Notes under the pieces: model-generated | What the model was told of the DNA's origin: nothing | Seen by the model: only the letters and a program-made list of their open reading frames with translations | The model's database searches: none | DNA from: Myoxocephalus aenaeus | Lineage: Eukaryota; Chordata; Actinopteri; Perciformes; Cottidae | NCBI GenBank assembly: GCA_038501785.1 | Contig: JBAMJR010000137.1 | Location: 5,083,501-5,147,500 of the forward strand | DNA length: 64,000 bases | Reading direction: 5' to 3' | Part shown: positions 12,901 to 28,200 of the stretch, piece after piece | How the letters are laid out: every line of letters begins with the position of its first letter | Position numbering within the stretch: the stretch's first letter is position 1 | Translations under genes and position numbers: made by a program

Positions 12901-15900
12901 TCACCATTGCTAGTGACTGTTTGAAATCCATTTGTGTGGCCAGACTGAGAGACAATTCCAGGAAATCTGTTGTATTAAAATAGCAAACCACAATGTGTAA
13001 ATCTCACTTGTCAAACATTAATTTAATCTCTTTATTTAACTACTTATTTGTTATTTGCATTCCAGAGATTAAAGTCTCAATGTGTGGAAACAAATGGACT
13101 TGAGCCTAACTTCAAGCCACTTGAATGTTATCTACAAACGTTACCGTTCAAGATTTGACTTATTTTTTATTTTTATCCTAAGCTCTAGGGCTGGCAGTGT
13201 CAGTGATCGGTCCACCACTTTGGTCCAGACTGAAATATCTTAACAACAGCTTTTGTACAGACCTTCATGGTCCCAAGGTCTTTGGTGATCCCTTCACTTT
13301 CCCTCTAGCACTACCATGAGGCGGACTTGACTTGTATTTGTGACACATCTATAGGGTTCATAAATATAGGGGGGATTTGATGTAATTATAATGCCAATTT
13401 TATTTGTTTAAATATCTGCTAAACATGCCATTCCCTTTCATATCAGCTGTACTTTATATTTAGTTAAAAGTTATTTATTGTCATATATACAACAATTACA
13501 GAGAAGCAGTTGTCCGCAATGGAAATCTTAGATCTCAGCCTCCGTCCAACAGTACTCAATAAATATGTATAAAAAGAATGACGCAAGTAGAAAAATGGGT
13601 TAAAATAGAGAGATAAAATATAACTTCTGATAAGTAAAATAATATATTTTGTGGTAGACAGGTGTATATGATCATCAACATGTTAGAGTAGTTGTTGTGA
13701 GCATGTTAGCATGCTGACATGAGCATTTAGCTCAAAGCACTGAGATGCCTAAATCCAGTCTCACAGAGCCGCTAGCATGGCTATGACTATACCAATCTGG
13801 TTACTTCTCTAATCAGAATGATACCATTAACTTGAGTAACAGTCTGCAGTCGTTTGAAAATAATTATCTTTCAATTGCTCGAATCATCAAGTCTAAACTG
13901 AGGTCTCCAAGTTTCCCCTCTCACTTTGTAACATACCCCAATGTGAACAGCCGAATGACGTAAAATACAAAACACTGAAAGTGTTCAGTCTCAGATTAAT
14001 TGGGCAGGAAGTGGAGAATGGCAACAGCATTTGTCTTTCCCCCAGATGCAGACCTCTTAGTATGCAGTGCGTATCCAGCCTGGTCTGGCGGTAGTTTGCA
14101 AGTGCACGATCTCTGTAGATTTATCTTGACTCAATGTCTGCAGGAATGATATACAGTATGTGCTACTGTGTCTTTATTGGATAACGACAATCATATCCAT
14201 TCATTTTATGACCCTGATTGATTATAAAACATTGATAACCAAATAAAAGACTTCATAGGATCAAGCATGCTTCTGAAAAGAGGAAAGATCAAGCGCATTT
14301 GTCATTTTGATCTTCGCTCATTAAGAAAAATATGGGAATTGGTGCCATTATTAAGTACCAAAGTAGTCAGATGAGTTGAATTATGTCTAAGAGGAAGCTG
14401 TCATGCCCGAGTCCCATGAGTCCATGACCGTTTCAGATAGCGCGCTGATCCTAATGAACTCATGGTGCAGTTGCCATATAGTTCCTCTGTCACTAAATTA
14501 CATTGCGGGAGTACTGAATTATCACAGCAGGTAGACTGAGTAGCCTATTAAACCACCTTAAGTACTGTATATTATTCAGTCATTGCTCAGCAGCATCTCT
14601 CTTTCTGTTTTAGAGTTTTGTTTTAGCCCTCAGCAGCACTATTCATTTTGATGCAAACATGTGTCATTCACTCTTTGCAGACACATTTAATTTCCATTCC
14701 GTGTTTCTTTTCATTACACTGCCTGGGGCCGTAAATCGTCAGTGGGAGGGGGCATTAAGATCATTTGTGATTTCCTGTAAGGGGCGGATGTGTAACCTCG
14801 CTGTGTAACTCACTAACCTGTTTGGCTTGAGGCAAGGTATCTGTTAAATATCTGTTGAGGTTAAATATCTGTTGAGCAGGCATGTTAAACACTTTCTTCA
14901 GAGGTGTCCTTACATTTATATATGGCAGGATTTATAATGTAATTATGTAGATTGTAGACCCAAGGGAAATCACAGAAATGCACCAGCTCACATCTATACT
15001 GTAGATGTATTACCATAACAAAAATAGCTCAAATGAAGCTTTCATTTTTGTTGTCTTAGTAGATGCTTGCAGTTTGACATGGGAACACTTTATTTACTGA
15101 AATAAATCACCACCCATCCCTGCAGGGATACAACCTGGACAACATTCTTACCGAGAGCCTTGCTATTAAACGACTGTTGTCTGTAATATTTGGGATGTGT
15201 TTGCTCTGGTGGACCCAAATCAGCAATTTATTTTGTTGAATGTGTGAGAGAAAACCATCTACCGTAAAAGTCGGGTTACAAGCTGCTACTACGGTGGGTG
15301 TCCCCGCTAGTTCCCTGCTGTAGCCAGCTAGCGCTGCTGCTAGTTCCCCGCTAACTTCCGCTAGCTCTCCGCTAGATCTCGCTAGTTCCCCAGCAACCAC
15401 CGAAGGTAGCGGGACCAGCCCCGGCTCGACGCCCGATGCGGGCAGAGGGGACGCGGGCAGTAGCAGCAGCAGCAGGGAGCTAGCAGCAGCGCTAGCTACA
15501 CCTTTTTCTTCTCTTCCCCATGGCCTTCCACAAGTCAGACCCCAGACTGACAACGTCTGTCCACAGAAAAGCAAGACCATGTTCTCAGGCATATTCTTAA
15601 TTTGTATTCTGAGCAAATGAGGAGACGTCAGAATCACAATGGAATGTCTTGCTGGTATATTTTGTTAGTCTCTCTTTAAAGTTCAAAATGAACCACTGAC
15701 CTTTTTGAATGATACAATCCTGGACTTATTTCCATCTTTGTTTGTTGTGTTTCTGGTTGTATTTTATTGTACCAGGTGCAGAACATGCATGTCAGCAGTG
15801 GTCTTTGCTGCATATTCATAGCTTTTTTTGACGTAAGACATAATCAATTGGTGTTTGTTTGCCCTAGTTGTGAGGTTGGTTGGTGTATCAGGGCCCCGTA

Positions 15901-18900
15901 AGACTGATCAAGCTTTGTACCTAAGCCAAAAAGGATGGGTCTCAATTGTTGAAGGAGAATTGGCCTTCAATAACGTCTTTTAGGCAGAAATCCAGAGAAA
16001 ACATCAGATCTATTTTGATAAGGACACCACTGGATGAGTTCATCTGGGAGGATGGGTGAGGTGTGATCTGACAAGCAGAATCTCTCCAGGCTGCGACGAA
16101 AGAAGTAAAAGGATCATTATTGCATATTCTATGTAGGTCTGAGATTAACTTGTTTGAAGGGTCAAGACTCGAGGTATGAAAAAAGCTTTTCCTTTACTAC
16201 AGAGTCTATGCATTTAGTAGTTTATGAGAAGTGGCATCCCAGCTCTACAACATCTGCTGTTTCCTGTCATTGGAGGATAGAAAATATCTGAAGGGCTATG
16301 CCAACAGTCTGAACTGACCTCCCTGAAACTGCTGTTTGGCTTCCTGAGGGAAATGCTGTTTTTGTTTTTTTGCCAGATCCTTTAAAGAGCTGCTAGAAGA
16401 TGCCAAAGACAGCGGAGGTCAGAGGAGACATCAACTGAAACTCCATGTTGGCTGGAGAAAAGCAGGGTGCTGCTGCGCTATGCTGCGACAAGCCTGTATT
16501 ATTTTAGAGGAAGCAGCTAGTGGAGGCATGTGTGTAGTTTGTGTCTGGTCAAGACGTTCATGGTTCGTGAGACAACAGTTGAGAATCAGTGATGTGAAAA
16601 CCCAATTAAGTCCCCTGTTAGGCTCAGAGTGCTAGACAATCTGTCACTATACGGTTGTGGTCAGACTTGGCAGCATGTGACACTTCCAAGGTGCCACTCG
16701 TGCGGGGAGGTAATTCTAGTTGTCTTGAATACAGGTCTTGTGGTATCAAATGACCATAGCAGCATTTTTTTATTCTTTCAGGAAAATAATGCGATTACTT
16801 GTTTGCGTGTGCGTGAGTGAGTGTGCACCTCTGTGTCTGTCCATGACTAATGGCACGTTGTGCTGCAGCAAACTGCATAATGTGTAGGGTGCCCAGTTAT
16901 GTCTGTATGTTCAATAACCTCTTTTGGTGGCGGTGATTCACTCTCACTCAAAAACCTCTTATTGCATGTTTTACACCACCATCGACTGCCTGCAGACTCC
17001 CCACTCACTACTCCTAACTGGCCCCTGGCTGATAGGGGCCGCTAGTGATAACACAGCTGAGTGCATCGCCGCCTCCCAACTATTACTCTGTACCCAGAGA
17101 CACAGTGAGGGGGAAAACAGTTTGCTCACTTATAGTGTTTTGGATTGTGTGTTTAGCTATCGGCTATAAGCTAACAGCAAACTGAACTACCAGTACACAC
17201 ACTGCTGTACCTCACCTCCACTCAGCTGCTGCAACACGGGTTGACAACTTGGTGGGTTTAGTTTAGTTTTTGGCAAGAGTGCATGAATTGTCTTTGAGCA
17301 GATTGCCGGAATTTATCGCAACTTGTTTTTGAGTTTGAATGCATGTGTTACACGTGTTACAGCCCCAGCTGGCCGAGATCTGCTCCTAGTGCGAGCACCT
17401 TTCTCCTAAGACCACATGTTTTTTTTGCCATAAATGTTGACCATTTTCAAAGCACAACTTGGACATTCACTGTGGTATGAAAATCGATTTGCAGAGGACT
17501 GAGACTTGTTTGGATAGTTTATTAGGGTGTGAACCGCTTTTATGGAAATAATCATGAGAATTGTATTGTGATCAAAGTTATTTATAATGTCTACTACAGT
17601 ACCACAAATTGTATTTATTGTGATGGATTACTTTTATTTTCCATGTTCCATGTACAAGTTAATTTCCCAAATGTACTGAATGAATAATAATAATTTGGAG
17701 TAAATGAGTGTTGTTCTATTTAACTATTTAACCATGTTACAGACTACTGTAATTCTCACTCTACATTTGGATACAATCTCTCATGCCTCTAATGATTTGG
17801 GTTTGAGTTTTAAATGTGAAACAGACTTGTGCTCAGTTCTCCAGACTTTCCTCCAACGCAAAAAAAGAGCTCCAAAGCTGTTAGCTTCCAAGGCAAACAT
17901 GTATTAGTTGCATTTTATAGTTGGCACTGCACAACTTAAACGTCGCTGGTTCCAACTGGCATCATCTCATCTTTAACTTCACACAGACTTGATATTTGGC
18001 AACTAGTTGCTGGATATCAAACATTTTTGAAAAACTGTTGCAGAGCTGGCAACGGATCCATTTAATATCACAAACTTCAAAGGGAGTGGAAGAGAGTCAA
18101 GGGATCTGATTGGCAAAAAGACACAGAGCCTGAACCTCCTTTTATAAGCCGGGAGGGGGGCTGCAGCCAGACAACAAACCTGGTAGATCTAGATCCGGGA
18201 GAGTTGGTTGCCGGGGTCCAGACCTTTGAATCTGCCCAGTCCACTGGAGTGGACTGAAAACAGAGTGTAACGAGTTGACAATTCTGTCTGATATCCGGCA
18301 AGGGAGACAGCTGTCCTCTCTGCAGATTATCAGAAGCCTAATACAAGTTAGGGTTTTGTAATGTCACTGTTAATTATGTGCCTCCTGAATCTGGTGAATA
18401 TTCTGTGCGACAGGCTGTAAAACACTTTGTGTGGTAACAGGGGAGCTTCATGAGCCACAAAGAACAAGAGTGAAGGTTTTCATTCTAGTGCTGATAGTCC
18501 CTCCTGTTCTTGTCTTTAAGGAATTTTGTTATTACATTCATATATTTTTTTTATTTGAATATACAGTATAAATATAATGGTGTTTTTGTTCACCTGTGTG
18601 GGTGTACAGTAATTTTGTGGTTGCAGATGTTGCAGGTTGATACATTTCCTCTGGTTTTGAGATATTTTAATTAAAACAGCCAAAGTCCAAATCTCTGTCA
18701 CACATTCACCCCTTTTTCTGCCATCTCTCCTCCTCCTTCCTCTCATATTTTGCCAGTCTTACAAAGTTAAATAATAAAAAGTCCTGATAATACCTATAGG
18801 GGTTGTGTAAATTAGTTTATTGTGACAGATGAACCTTGAGAACTTAATAAAGAATGGACTGCAGATCCAGTACAAGCTGCTATCATCCTCTCTCCTCTCA

Positions 18901-21900
18901 ACACGCGGTCTGTGCTAAGCGGTTGCTATTCCCAGAGCCAATTACCATGCAGGCGGTATTACTGTTCCTGTGCTCTTCTTCAGGAAATTAATTAATACGG
19001 TACAGTTATTATAGGTTAATTTGTTAGGATGTACAAAACACATTTTGGTTTAAAAATGGAGCCGCTTAAAGATGATAATTTTCTACCATTTTAGAAGAAT
19101 TGCACAAATAGCTGTAGTCATAAGTATTTTCTCTGATTCAGAGTGCTGGGCTAGTATTTCACTGGCATGCACATTTATTTCTGCTGACAGATTCAATAGT
19201 GGTTTGTCCCCTTGCTGTTCACTGCAATGTCAGTGTGAATGTGTCTATGTTCGTGCTTAACCTTGGATGTTTATGAGGTTGTTTTCCCTGTTGTAGAATT
19301 GTAATGCTTGGCCTCCATGTCGGTAGAGATTATAATGATTTTTATCAGTCTTCAACCTTTTAAATTGTATTATTGGACTAATAACATTGCAGATGAGCCT
19401 CTTCTTACCACACAACCAGTTGTTTGTAGCAGTGCTGTGCTTTTTTAAAGTTGGTTACCTTACTGGTTATATCTGTGTCTTCTCCTGTGGTTCTACATTC
19501 ATATCACGCATCTTTAATGAGCATACCTTTAACTGTCTTCTCTTATTCTCCTCACCTTCTCTCTTGCACCCTTGCCATGTCTCTTATTTGTCACACTCCT
19601 CCTTTTTTTGCTCCAACAGTCTCTCCTTCTCTTCTCTCCTCTCCTGTAGGAGCTGCTGTTCAGCGTATGTGCCCTTAACGTCATATCCACCATTGTGTGT
19701 GCTCTAGCCACTGCCATGTGCTGTATGCAGATGGTTTCGACTGATGTGCTGCAGATGGTGAGTGTGATGGAAAACAGCGTCAATAGCTGACCTTATTTTC
19801 TTTTCAGTGACCACCCTGCTTTTTTTTTTTTTTTTGTCTGGAGATCGCTATCATCAGGTTAGATAAACACATGCAGCTCAGGAACTATTTGCCAACCTTC
19901 ATCCGTTTTAAGATATTGGAGAGGAATGTTTGAGTTTTTGGTAGAATCATCCTGCTTGGAAAATTCAAGTGAATGTAAACACACACTGTGAAGGTCAATT
20001 GCCACAGCACCTCTCTGTGTCCTCATGCATCTCAAAAACATGTTGGATTGGAAGAAAAAAGCTAAACATCTCACTGAGTTCTTTCCTCATAAGGTACACC
20101 ATCCTCAGTGTGACCCTCTTTTATTGTTTTATGTGACACAATGAAACTATTGCCAACAGCTAAATGCTTTCTGTCATTAAGGAAATTAGCATTTAGCACC
20201 CTTTGTATTTCTCACCAACAATAGTTATTTATATCGTATAGCAAAACTGCTAACTCAATGCACATATGAAATGGCTTTGCAGTGATATTTGATGCAAGAG
20301 CCGTTTACACATTTTATGAACTATGCTATACATTTTGTGCTTGCTGAAACAAGTTTGGATATTAAAACTGGTGCTCTGGGCTGGAAGTGAAGTTTGGTTT
20401 GATAACAAGGTGATGTGGCAGGAAATAAGCAGTAATCTCAGCTATATAGTAGCTATTCAAATAAATTAAGTTTAACTCGGAGTACAAAGTAGAGACATTA
20501 CATTAGTTTCATCTCCATGCAGGTCGCAAGTCAACAAAGATCCATTATATAAATCAGATCTGGCCAAAGAACTGCTGCACATTTGTACATTTTGCATATT
20601 TGAATATTATGTTGTGTTCTTCTTTAAAGCTGTTTTAACAAACATATATTACTTTGAGTATGTGAAAGAGATCAATCATGCAGGACCTGTAAATAAACTG
20701 TTTGTCAGCTTATCAGATTTATAAAGTGATTATATGTCAGTGTTGTGTTTGCATCTTGTTCCCACTGAACCTGTTTGGTAACAAATCCCTTAATGCTGGT
20801 TTAAACTGTGATGACTACATAGATGAAACCTTTTTAGATCCCTGGAACAGGACCATAGGGACAAGGCTGTTACTCTTTTATATCCATGGCTATTTAGGAA
20901 GACAGACAGTTGATACAAATAAATTAATCCAAAACTGAATTATACAGCAGTTAAAAATGGGAATGAAACGTCATTCTCATGTTGACATAAGGACTTAATT
21001 CCCAGTGGTCCCTGCTTCAGTGGCCCAATTTCAGGCGTTAAAAGCTGTGGACAAATCGTTCTCAGAGCTTCTTACTGTCTGTAAGAAGATCTGTGGAAAC
21101 CTGTAGAAATGCATTTTGGTGTGAATCAATAAGTGGTAATGATCATTGAATCGGGGGCAGTCTTTTTTGTTTAATTTTGTACTCATAATAAACTTTAATT
21201 AAAAATATGTATTTATATATTACCTTGGGTGTAGTTCAAAGTTAAAGTGAAGAAACAAGCAACAAGAAAAAGAAAGACTGCACGATTGAACCAAATAATT
21301 AAATGAAAAATAAAAAAAGAGGCAGTCTTCTGTAACTACATATGTCTTGCAGACATTATTACAATAATATATGACAGTAGAAAATTACAGTACTCCAAAG
21401 CAGACATGCCAGCAGGAAAGCTATAAATTGAAGTGGCTGAACATGGTTTATTTGTATAGCACCTTTCAACATCAGGGCAATTAAAAATGACTAAGAGACA
21501 CAAGGCGATATAATAAGAAAATGAAAAAAGAAACATGAATAGGACTTAAAAAAGAGAAAAACAAGATTGAATAGTAGATGATAAGCTAAAACTAGACAAA
21601 TCAAACTGTAGAATAAGATGCAGGATTGTGTCTTATCTCTAACAGTCTCATAGTTTCCAAGAGTGGCCTCGCTTTCCCATTTACCACAAGAGCTGTTAAC
21701 CTTTTGTTTAGCTCACTAAATTTAGCCAGCTCAACAGCAGCCATGGCAGCTTGGAGATTAGAAAAGCCGAAATGGTTCTGACTGGAAAGTTGTCCCACTT
21801 AGAAACGTCTGAGTGAGAAAAGTAAACGAGCAGCGCTTTCAGAGCTGCTGTTGAGGTGTCCCTGAGCAAGGCACTTGACTCGCATTTGCTGCAGTGAAGC

Positions 21901-24900
21901 TTGTTCAGTGACCAACAAGCACATATGTGAATAGCTGCTTGAATTAACTGCTGAGAGGTGCTGTGTAAAGAGACATTAGCTCTGTCATGTCTCCCTGGAT
22001 GAATTATGATCTAAAATAATGAATGAACAACAAAGAGTCCAGTACCTTGTGTGATAAAAGCCTGATAATGGTTGTTTTTATGCTGTGTTTCAGTTTATGC
22101 CACACAGAGCGCGAGCTCTAAATGCTGACTGTATGACCCCCCACGGAACAATCCTCCACCAAACACTGGACTTTGATGAGTTTATTGCTCCCATTCCCCC
22201 ACCACCATACTACCCCCCAGAGTACACCTGCACCCCCTCAATGGATGGACAGAGGTGAGAGACAAAATACTACTCATCAGCATCCCATCTTCTCTCAGTA
22301 CTAACACAAAGTGCTCAGTGCTCCCCAAACTCATGGTGCCAATGTATCTTCTGGGATATGGGGATTATTTCAGGGAATACACAAGACAAATTGTAATTTG
22401 CTAACAAATATAGTCAAAAGTTTACAAGACACTAATTAAACGCAATAGCCTACTTGGAAATCAGAACCCCCTTTCGAAATGTCTAAATGCATTGTTGCCC
22501 GAAATACGTTTACCAATCATGTGGTAGTTCTTTGTTAAATGTTCAGAGACACTTGGCACTGTATCAATTCCCTTATTTAGTGGAAAACTTTGATTGTTGC
22601 TGCTATTTTACAGTATAATATAAAACAATACAATTCAGCTGTATTGTCCACTGTGGTAGACATGAACACATTAATGACATCCAATAAAACATTGCTAATC
22701 TGTGTGCACAGACAAACTACTATCAATAATCAATATGCAGAAAACCACAGTATTTTTTATATTAACTAAGTGAAACAAATTATTTAATTAAATGAATTAG
22801 AGTGCGTATTACTTACTGATTGCAGTGGGAATAAATTTGTAAATACATATTGTTTTTGCCAAAGGCAACATGAAGCACTTCCCAGAGGGCAGTAATTCAA
22901 ATTGGGTATCAAGGCACAACATGGTCTTCTTATAAACCCATTGGGCATTGTTTCTGGGATATAAGTTGTATTAAATATATTTTAAGAACTTCAAAATCCA
23001 ATGTTGCATTGCTTTAGAGACCCTTCTTAAATTGTTTTGCAATATGACGCTAGAATTCTGCTGATTGCTACAAGTGATCAGTCACTCGGGATACTGTACA
23101 TCCTTGAGTTGCATTCATATCTGCAAGAGGAATGAGTGGGAATTTATTGTCAGACTTTAGCACTGGTATTTCTTAAAGTTTCCAGTTTTACACAATGGCA
23201 CATGCAGATGTAAGATTCTTCAGGAGGCTATTACTGTAACTTCCTACCTGCCTTTACACAGACACCTGGAATGAATCAGATACTGGTGGTCTATATGTGA
23301 TGTCATTATTTGAAGAATGAACAGCAATGATTGCAAAGTTATTAGCAAGAAAAGGATGAGGTCGATTACATCTTCTTGCTGCTTTGGTACAGCATCTGTC
23401 AGTTAAGCAATTTCTCAGGTTAGAAACTGCTTTAACATTTTTATTAATATAGACCACCCTAAAATCTCCCATGAGATGGTAATATGCAGATGCCAAAAGC
23501 AACATTTGCGGTCAAATCCATATCCATCATATTAAGCAGCAGTGGCATGTGTCTGTCTGCGATCAGGTTGTGACCATCACATGTGGTGTATTACCATCCA
23601 TGGTCAGCTCAGAGCATTTCCCTCTGCTAAGCAACTGTGACATCCATGATTCTCAGCTGTTGTGAAAGATCAGTCCAGCCCTCCGTTATCACTACCTTCA
23701 TTTTCTCAGTCTTGCCAGATATAATGTGCTGCTGCTGAAGCCATTTGGCAGGAAGCCACATCTGTTTGTCAATTATGCCATCAATATAAACAAGGCAGAG
23801 GAAGCATTTATGGTGTCCCTGCCAAGGGCCAGGGATGTGTCATGACATCATCATGCCTCAGATGATTGGTGGGAACTCTCAGGTTGTATTTCATGCTTCG
23901 CCACTTTAGAGGAGAACGAGGTTGTAATTAAAAGATATGACTGCATGCATGGCTGCTTATTCTTAATTGGCACCGCATGAAACAGTGGTGGTGCACATAA
24001 AAAACATGATACCCATATATACTGTATATTCTGTCTTAGAGTGTTGGGGACAAGAAGATATTTTTCATCCTTTCTTTCTTATAAGGCAATATTCTGTATT
24101 TTGTACTCGGATATGATGGATTCAGACTTGCTGGACTGTGCGACTGGCTCAGTGTGCTTGCCCCTCGTTGTATTTTGGTTATTTGAGATGTGATTTGGAA
24201 TTTATTTTAATGTTTTTGATTAAAACGCATGCTGTTGTGCCCCTGACAGAGGAATGCACCTGGACTTCCCCCATTCTCCCTTCAGTGCCATCTACGGGGT
24301 TCCTATCAACAGTCCAGGGACACTGTACCCAACTGACCTGCCTCCTCCGTATGAGTCTGTGGTGGGACAGACCCTGGCCAGCCAGGTGAGAACAATCAAC
24401 AGGCTCTGCCCTTAAAACAGCACTGTGGACAACCTGGCCGAGGACATTACATTATTGTTGTTTCCAAAGCCATTCCATGAGTCAGTCACCTTCTTTCATG
24501 TTTACATACATACATGTTACACATGTGCAGTAGCAGTAATAATGCGTAGAGTCCTCTGTCATGTTCCATGATACTGTACTTCAATGCTGAGAGCTAAATG
24601 CTGACTTCAGAATGCTAATACTCACAATGTTTTGCAGGTATAATGTGTCCCATGTTTATTTTAGTTTACTTCATTAGCATGCTAACATGTGTTAATTTGC
24701 AGTAAACACAGTACAGTTGTTTAGCAGATGTTTGGTCATATTTTTTATTTTTTATTTGACCTGACGATGGTTCTTGCAATTCCTTCCCTGGGGTAACATG
24801 CATGTCTGCACCAAATCTCACGACAATCTATCCAATAGTTGTTAATGCATTTTACTCCAAACCTTAAATGTCAACTTTATGATGGTGCTAGAAGAAAAGT

Positions 24901-25208
24901 CAGGAGATAAAAGCCATTAGGATTCATCGTAATCACTTATGCCAATCTATCTACTAAATGTTGAAATATTAAAAACTTTGACCTGCTAGTGGTGCAATGT
25001 AAAGTCAGGGGATCATCATAGTCATTTGGATTTGTCCTCTGGGAACCATGAATATCTGTAGAAAATGTCATGACAATCTATTTAGTATAAGTAGAGATAT
25101 TTCCATCTAGACCAAAGTGATGGACCAACCGACAGGCCATCCAGAGCCAGCAGTAAGCAGGGAATTTGACTATTATTTGAAAGTAAAAAGGGTGTGTGTG
25201 AGAGAGAG

Positions 25209-25257
<49 letters not shown>

Positions 25258-28200
25258 ATTATTTTCAGTTTTTATTTGAGTAGTTTTATTAAGAGATCTT
25301 GCATAAAAATGAAGTAATTTGGTTAAAGATTTACATCTTTAAAATGTTGATGAGATAGCCTTCAACGCAAGGGTATTTCAAGGTTACCCCCAAGTTACTT
25401 TAAATTCTGAAACGTGAATAATAATAATTTTATTTATATAGCGCCTTTAAAAAATAGTTTACAAAGTGCTTTGAAAAACAAATCAGCAAAAGTAAGGGAA
25501 TAATAACAAGAACAGAAAGCTCAACAGTGAGGCCCAACAAAGCAAGACAACTAACGTAAGAGTTAAACCCTGATAAAACAGTACAATAGATGTAACGAAA
25601 ACATGATTAAAAAATGAACTAATAAATTAAATTAAATGATAATAATAATATTTATATTATAGATTTTAATATGAAAGTTATATTTGACAAACCCAACCAT
25701 CTTGCCGGTTGTAAATTGTTGGCATTTACTCTATTATCTGAGATTATTTTGAGATGATGCCTTTCAACTTCATCTCAATATTTATCTGCTGTTTAAGATC
25801 TACTGAGGCGGTCTCCCTTGACAGTCATGTTGAACTGCAGGCTGAGGCTTCATTGTTCACAGCTAAAAATAACGATCTAATGTGCAAGCAAATCCTTTTT
25901 TCTTCTATTATATTCTCAGCGTAATTTAACCCTTTAGGCTTTCACTCCCTTATTTCCATTATATATGTTAAATCCATGTTCTCTTCACAGTGTCCTTCAA
26001 ACAGGAATCAGCCGAAGGTTTTCTCACCTACAATAGATTAGCAGCAGTTTCTGTAAATAACTAATTGAAGCAGGCAGTGATCGATGGATTGTGTGCGAGA
26101 ACAGTCAGTGGGCAGAAGAATCTCAGCTGATGATTTCAGGCGAAAGATCCCACATAATGTGAAGTTATAAGAACATATATATATATATATATATATGTTG
26201 TATCCTTACATGTAAAAACACATTTAATAATTCCACTATACGTGATACAGCTTTAAGGAGATAATTTTCTGGTGGTGTGTTGTAGTCCTTTAGAGCCCTC
26301 TACAGACCAAATGTATGTGTTGAAGGTTAGTCTCCATTAATAATGTCCACTTCACAGGTCATCACCAGCATGGAGCAGCAGGCCACTGAATCCAGTCTGT
26401 GTGAGAGAAACACAGTTGCAGGATTCAGCACTCAGGGTAAAGACAGTTAAGGCTGCAGTTAACATTGCAGAGGATTGTCAAATGTCTGCTAGAAGTCATG
26501 CCGATGATGCTTTTCCCCCTTATCTCAGCCTCGGTGGACAGCGCGTCACTGATGGTGTCAGAGGTGGCTGATCAGGACCAGACTTGCTCCTCAGAGGACT
26601 TGTGCTCTCTGGAGGTCCAGGGCTCTGACTCCTCTCCCTATGGCATGCGCCACCCTGCTCCCATCGATGGAAGCTGCAACAGCCTGGAACTTTGTACACG
26701 TCACCATCGTGGCCTGCCTAACACTGACGCTCGCCCAAGTGATACAGGTTACAGCGAGTCCTCACACACACAGGATTCTCTGGAGCGTTCCCCGGACTGG
26801 TCCTCAGAAAACTTCAGCAATCTGGAGCAGGAGGATTCCACGGACAACGCACATCAATGTGGGGAACTTAGGCCTGCAATGCACATATGTGACGAGCTTG
26901 CATCAGCCAAGCATCTACCGGAGGAGCCTCCTAAAGCATCAACACACTCCCTCATTAAGGCACGGATGATGAGCCGGAAGCTCACGCTCCCTGTTACTAT
27001 CCCCCCGCCACCTCAGCCGTGCTCCCCCACCTCCGTGGCCTCCTCTGGTGGAACTTCCGGCATCAGTCCTATGGCTCCTTCTCCTTCCCCTTCCCCTCCT
27101 AGCAGGCCACGCGGCCCCAGGCTGTGTTTTAGTGTTTGGTCACCTTCCGCCGCAACGCAACCCCCCTCTACCTCAGCCCAAAGTGGCTACTCGCCATCAG
27201 AGAGGCCTCGGGTGCTCCGAGCAGCCAGGAGATACCGCAAACTGGCACGCATCGTCCGTTCTACCAGTGACCCTATCTCCTGCACCTCTACGGCAGGAAG
27301 TGAGTGCAACATTGTTCCACAAGACTACAGTTTACATCTATATATTACAAGAGCGATCAGCCTTTTAGAGCTTAAATGATTAGTCGTCTAAGCCATCATT
27401 TCTGAATAATGTATTCATATTTCAAAGTCCAAACAGTCTCAAGCGATAGCTTCTCCAATGTGAGCATTTACTGCTTTTTCTGTTTAACGTCACTGTAGTG
27501 ATTATCACTGGGGTTTTGGCTGTTGAGCCGACAAACATTTAAAGAAATCACATTGGCCTCTGAGAGAGTGATATTTTATAGGCTAAAGAACTAATTGATT
27601 AAAAAAGAAAATACTCAGCAGATTCACTGAGATTTAGTCTAATCATTTGAACCAGGCCTGCAGCCTTTCATTGTCAATAAGCAATGGTGGATCGGGAATC
27701 AGCAACAGCTCATGCCTGCTTTGTTCTGTCCAAACTCAGTTTCTTGTCTCCCTCTACAGGAGAAAATTGTGGCTGCACCTCTGCAAATACCCCTGCTGCT
27801 GAAGATTCAACTCATACATCGCCAGAGCAAGGTGAATCATAGAAAAAAATATGTAATACTCTATTTTCGAAAAAAGCGCTGAAATACAACAAACTATAGT
27901 AAGAAAACAGTTGGTCATCTGCAAGCCTTATACTGATGGAAATACATGTCAGTTCATACAATAATTGATCGGTAATCATTTCATGAGGTCATAAACATAA
28001 TCTATTCACATATATCCCTACAATTAGACCTGAATAACCAACTGGCAGCGTGGAGAGCTAATTTAACAAACTTTATTGAAGCAAATTTTAGTTTTTGTCT
28101 CTGTCCAGTGAAAACAATGTAGTATTATTGGTTATGTTTCATTTTTAGATAAACTGAAGGATTAAATATTCCTTGAATAAACTTGAATAGAACAGCATTG

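Larger units (their letters stand above)
12568..19649 (+). other. entrep2: 7.1-kb entrep2 intron
   Basis: Contains the dispersed repeat at 13190-13800, an antisense ORF with poly(A) signal at 15089-15637 and a GC-rich GCTAG-repeat block within it. The remainder is A/T-rich with no other supported feature. Confidence 0.6.
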
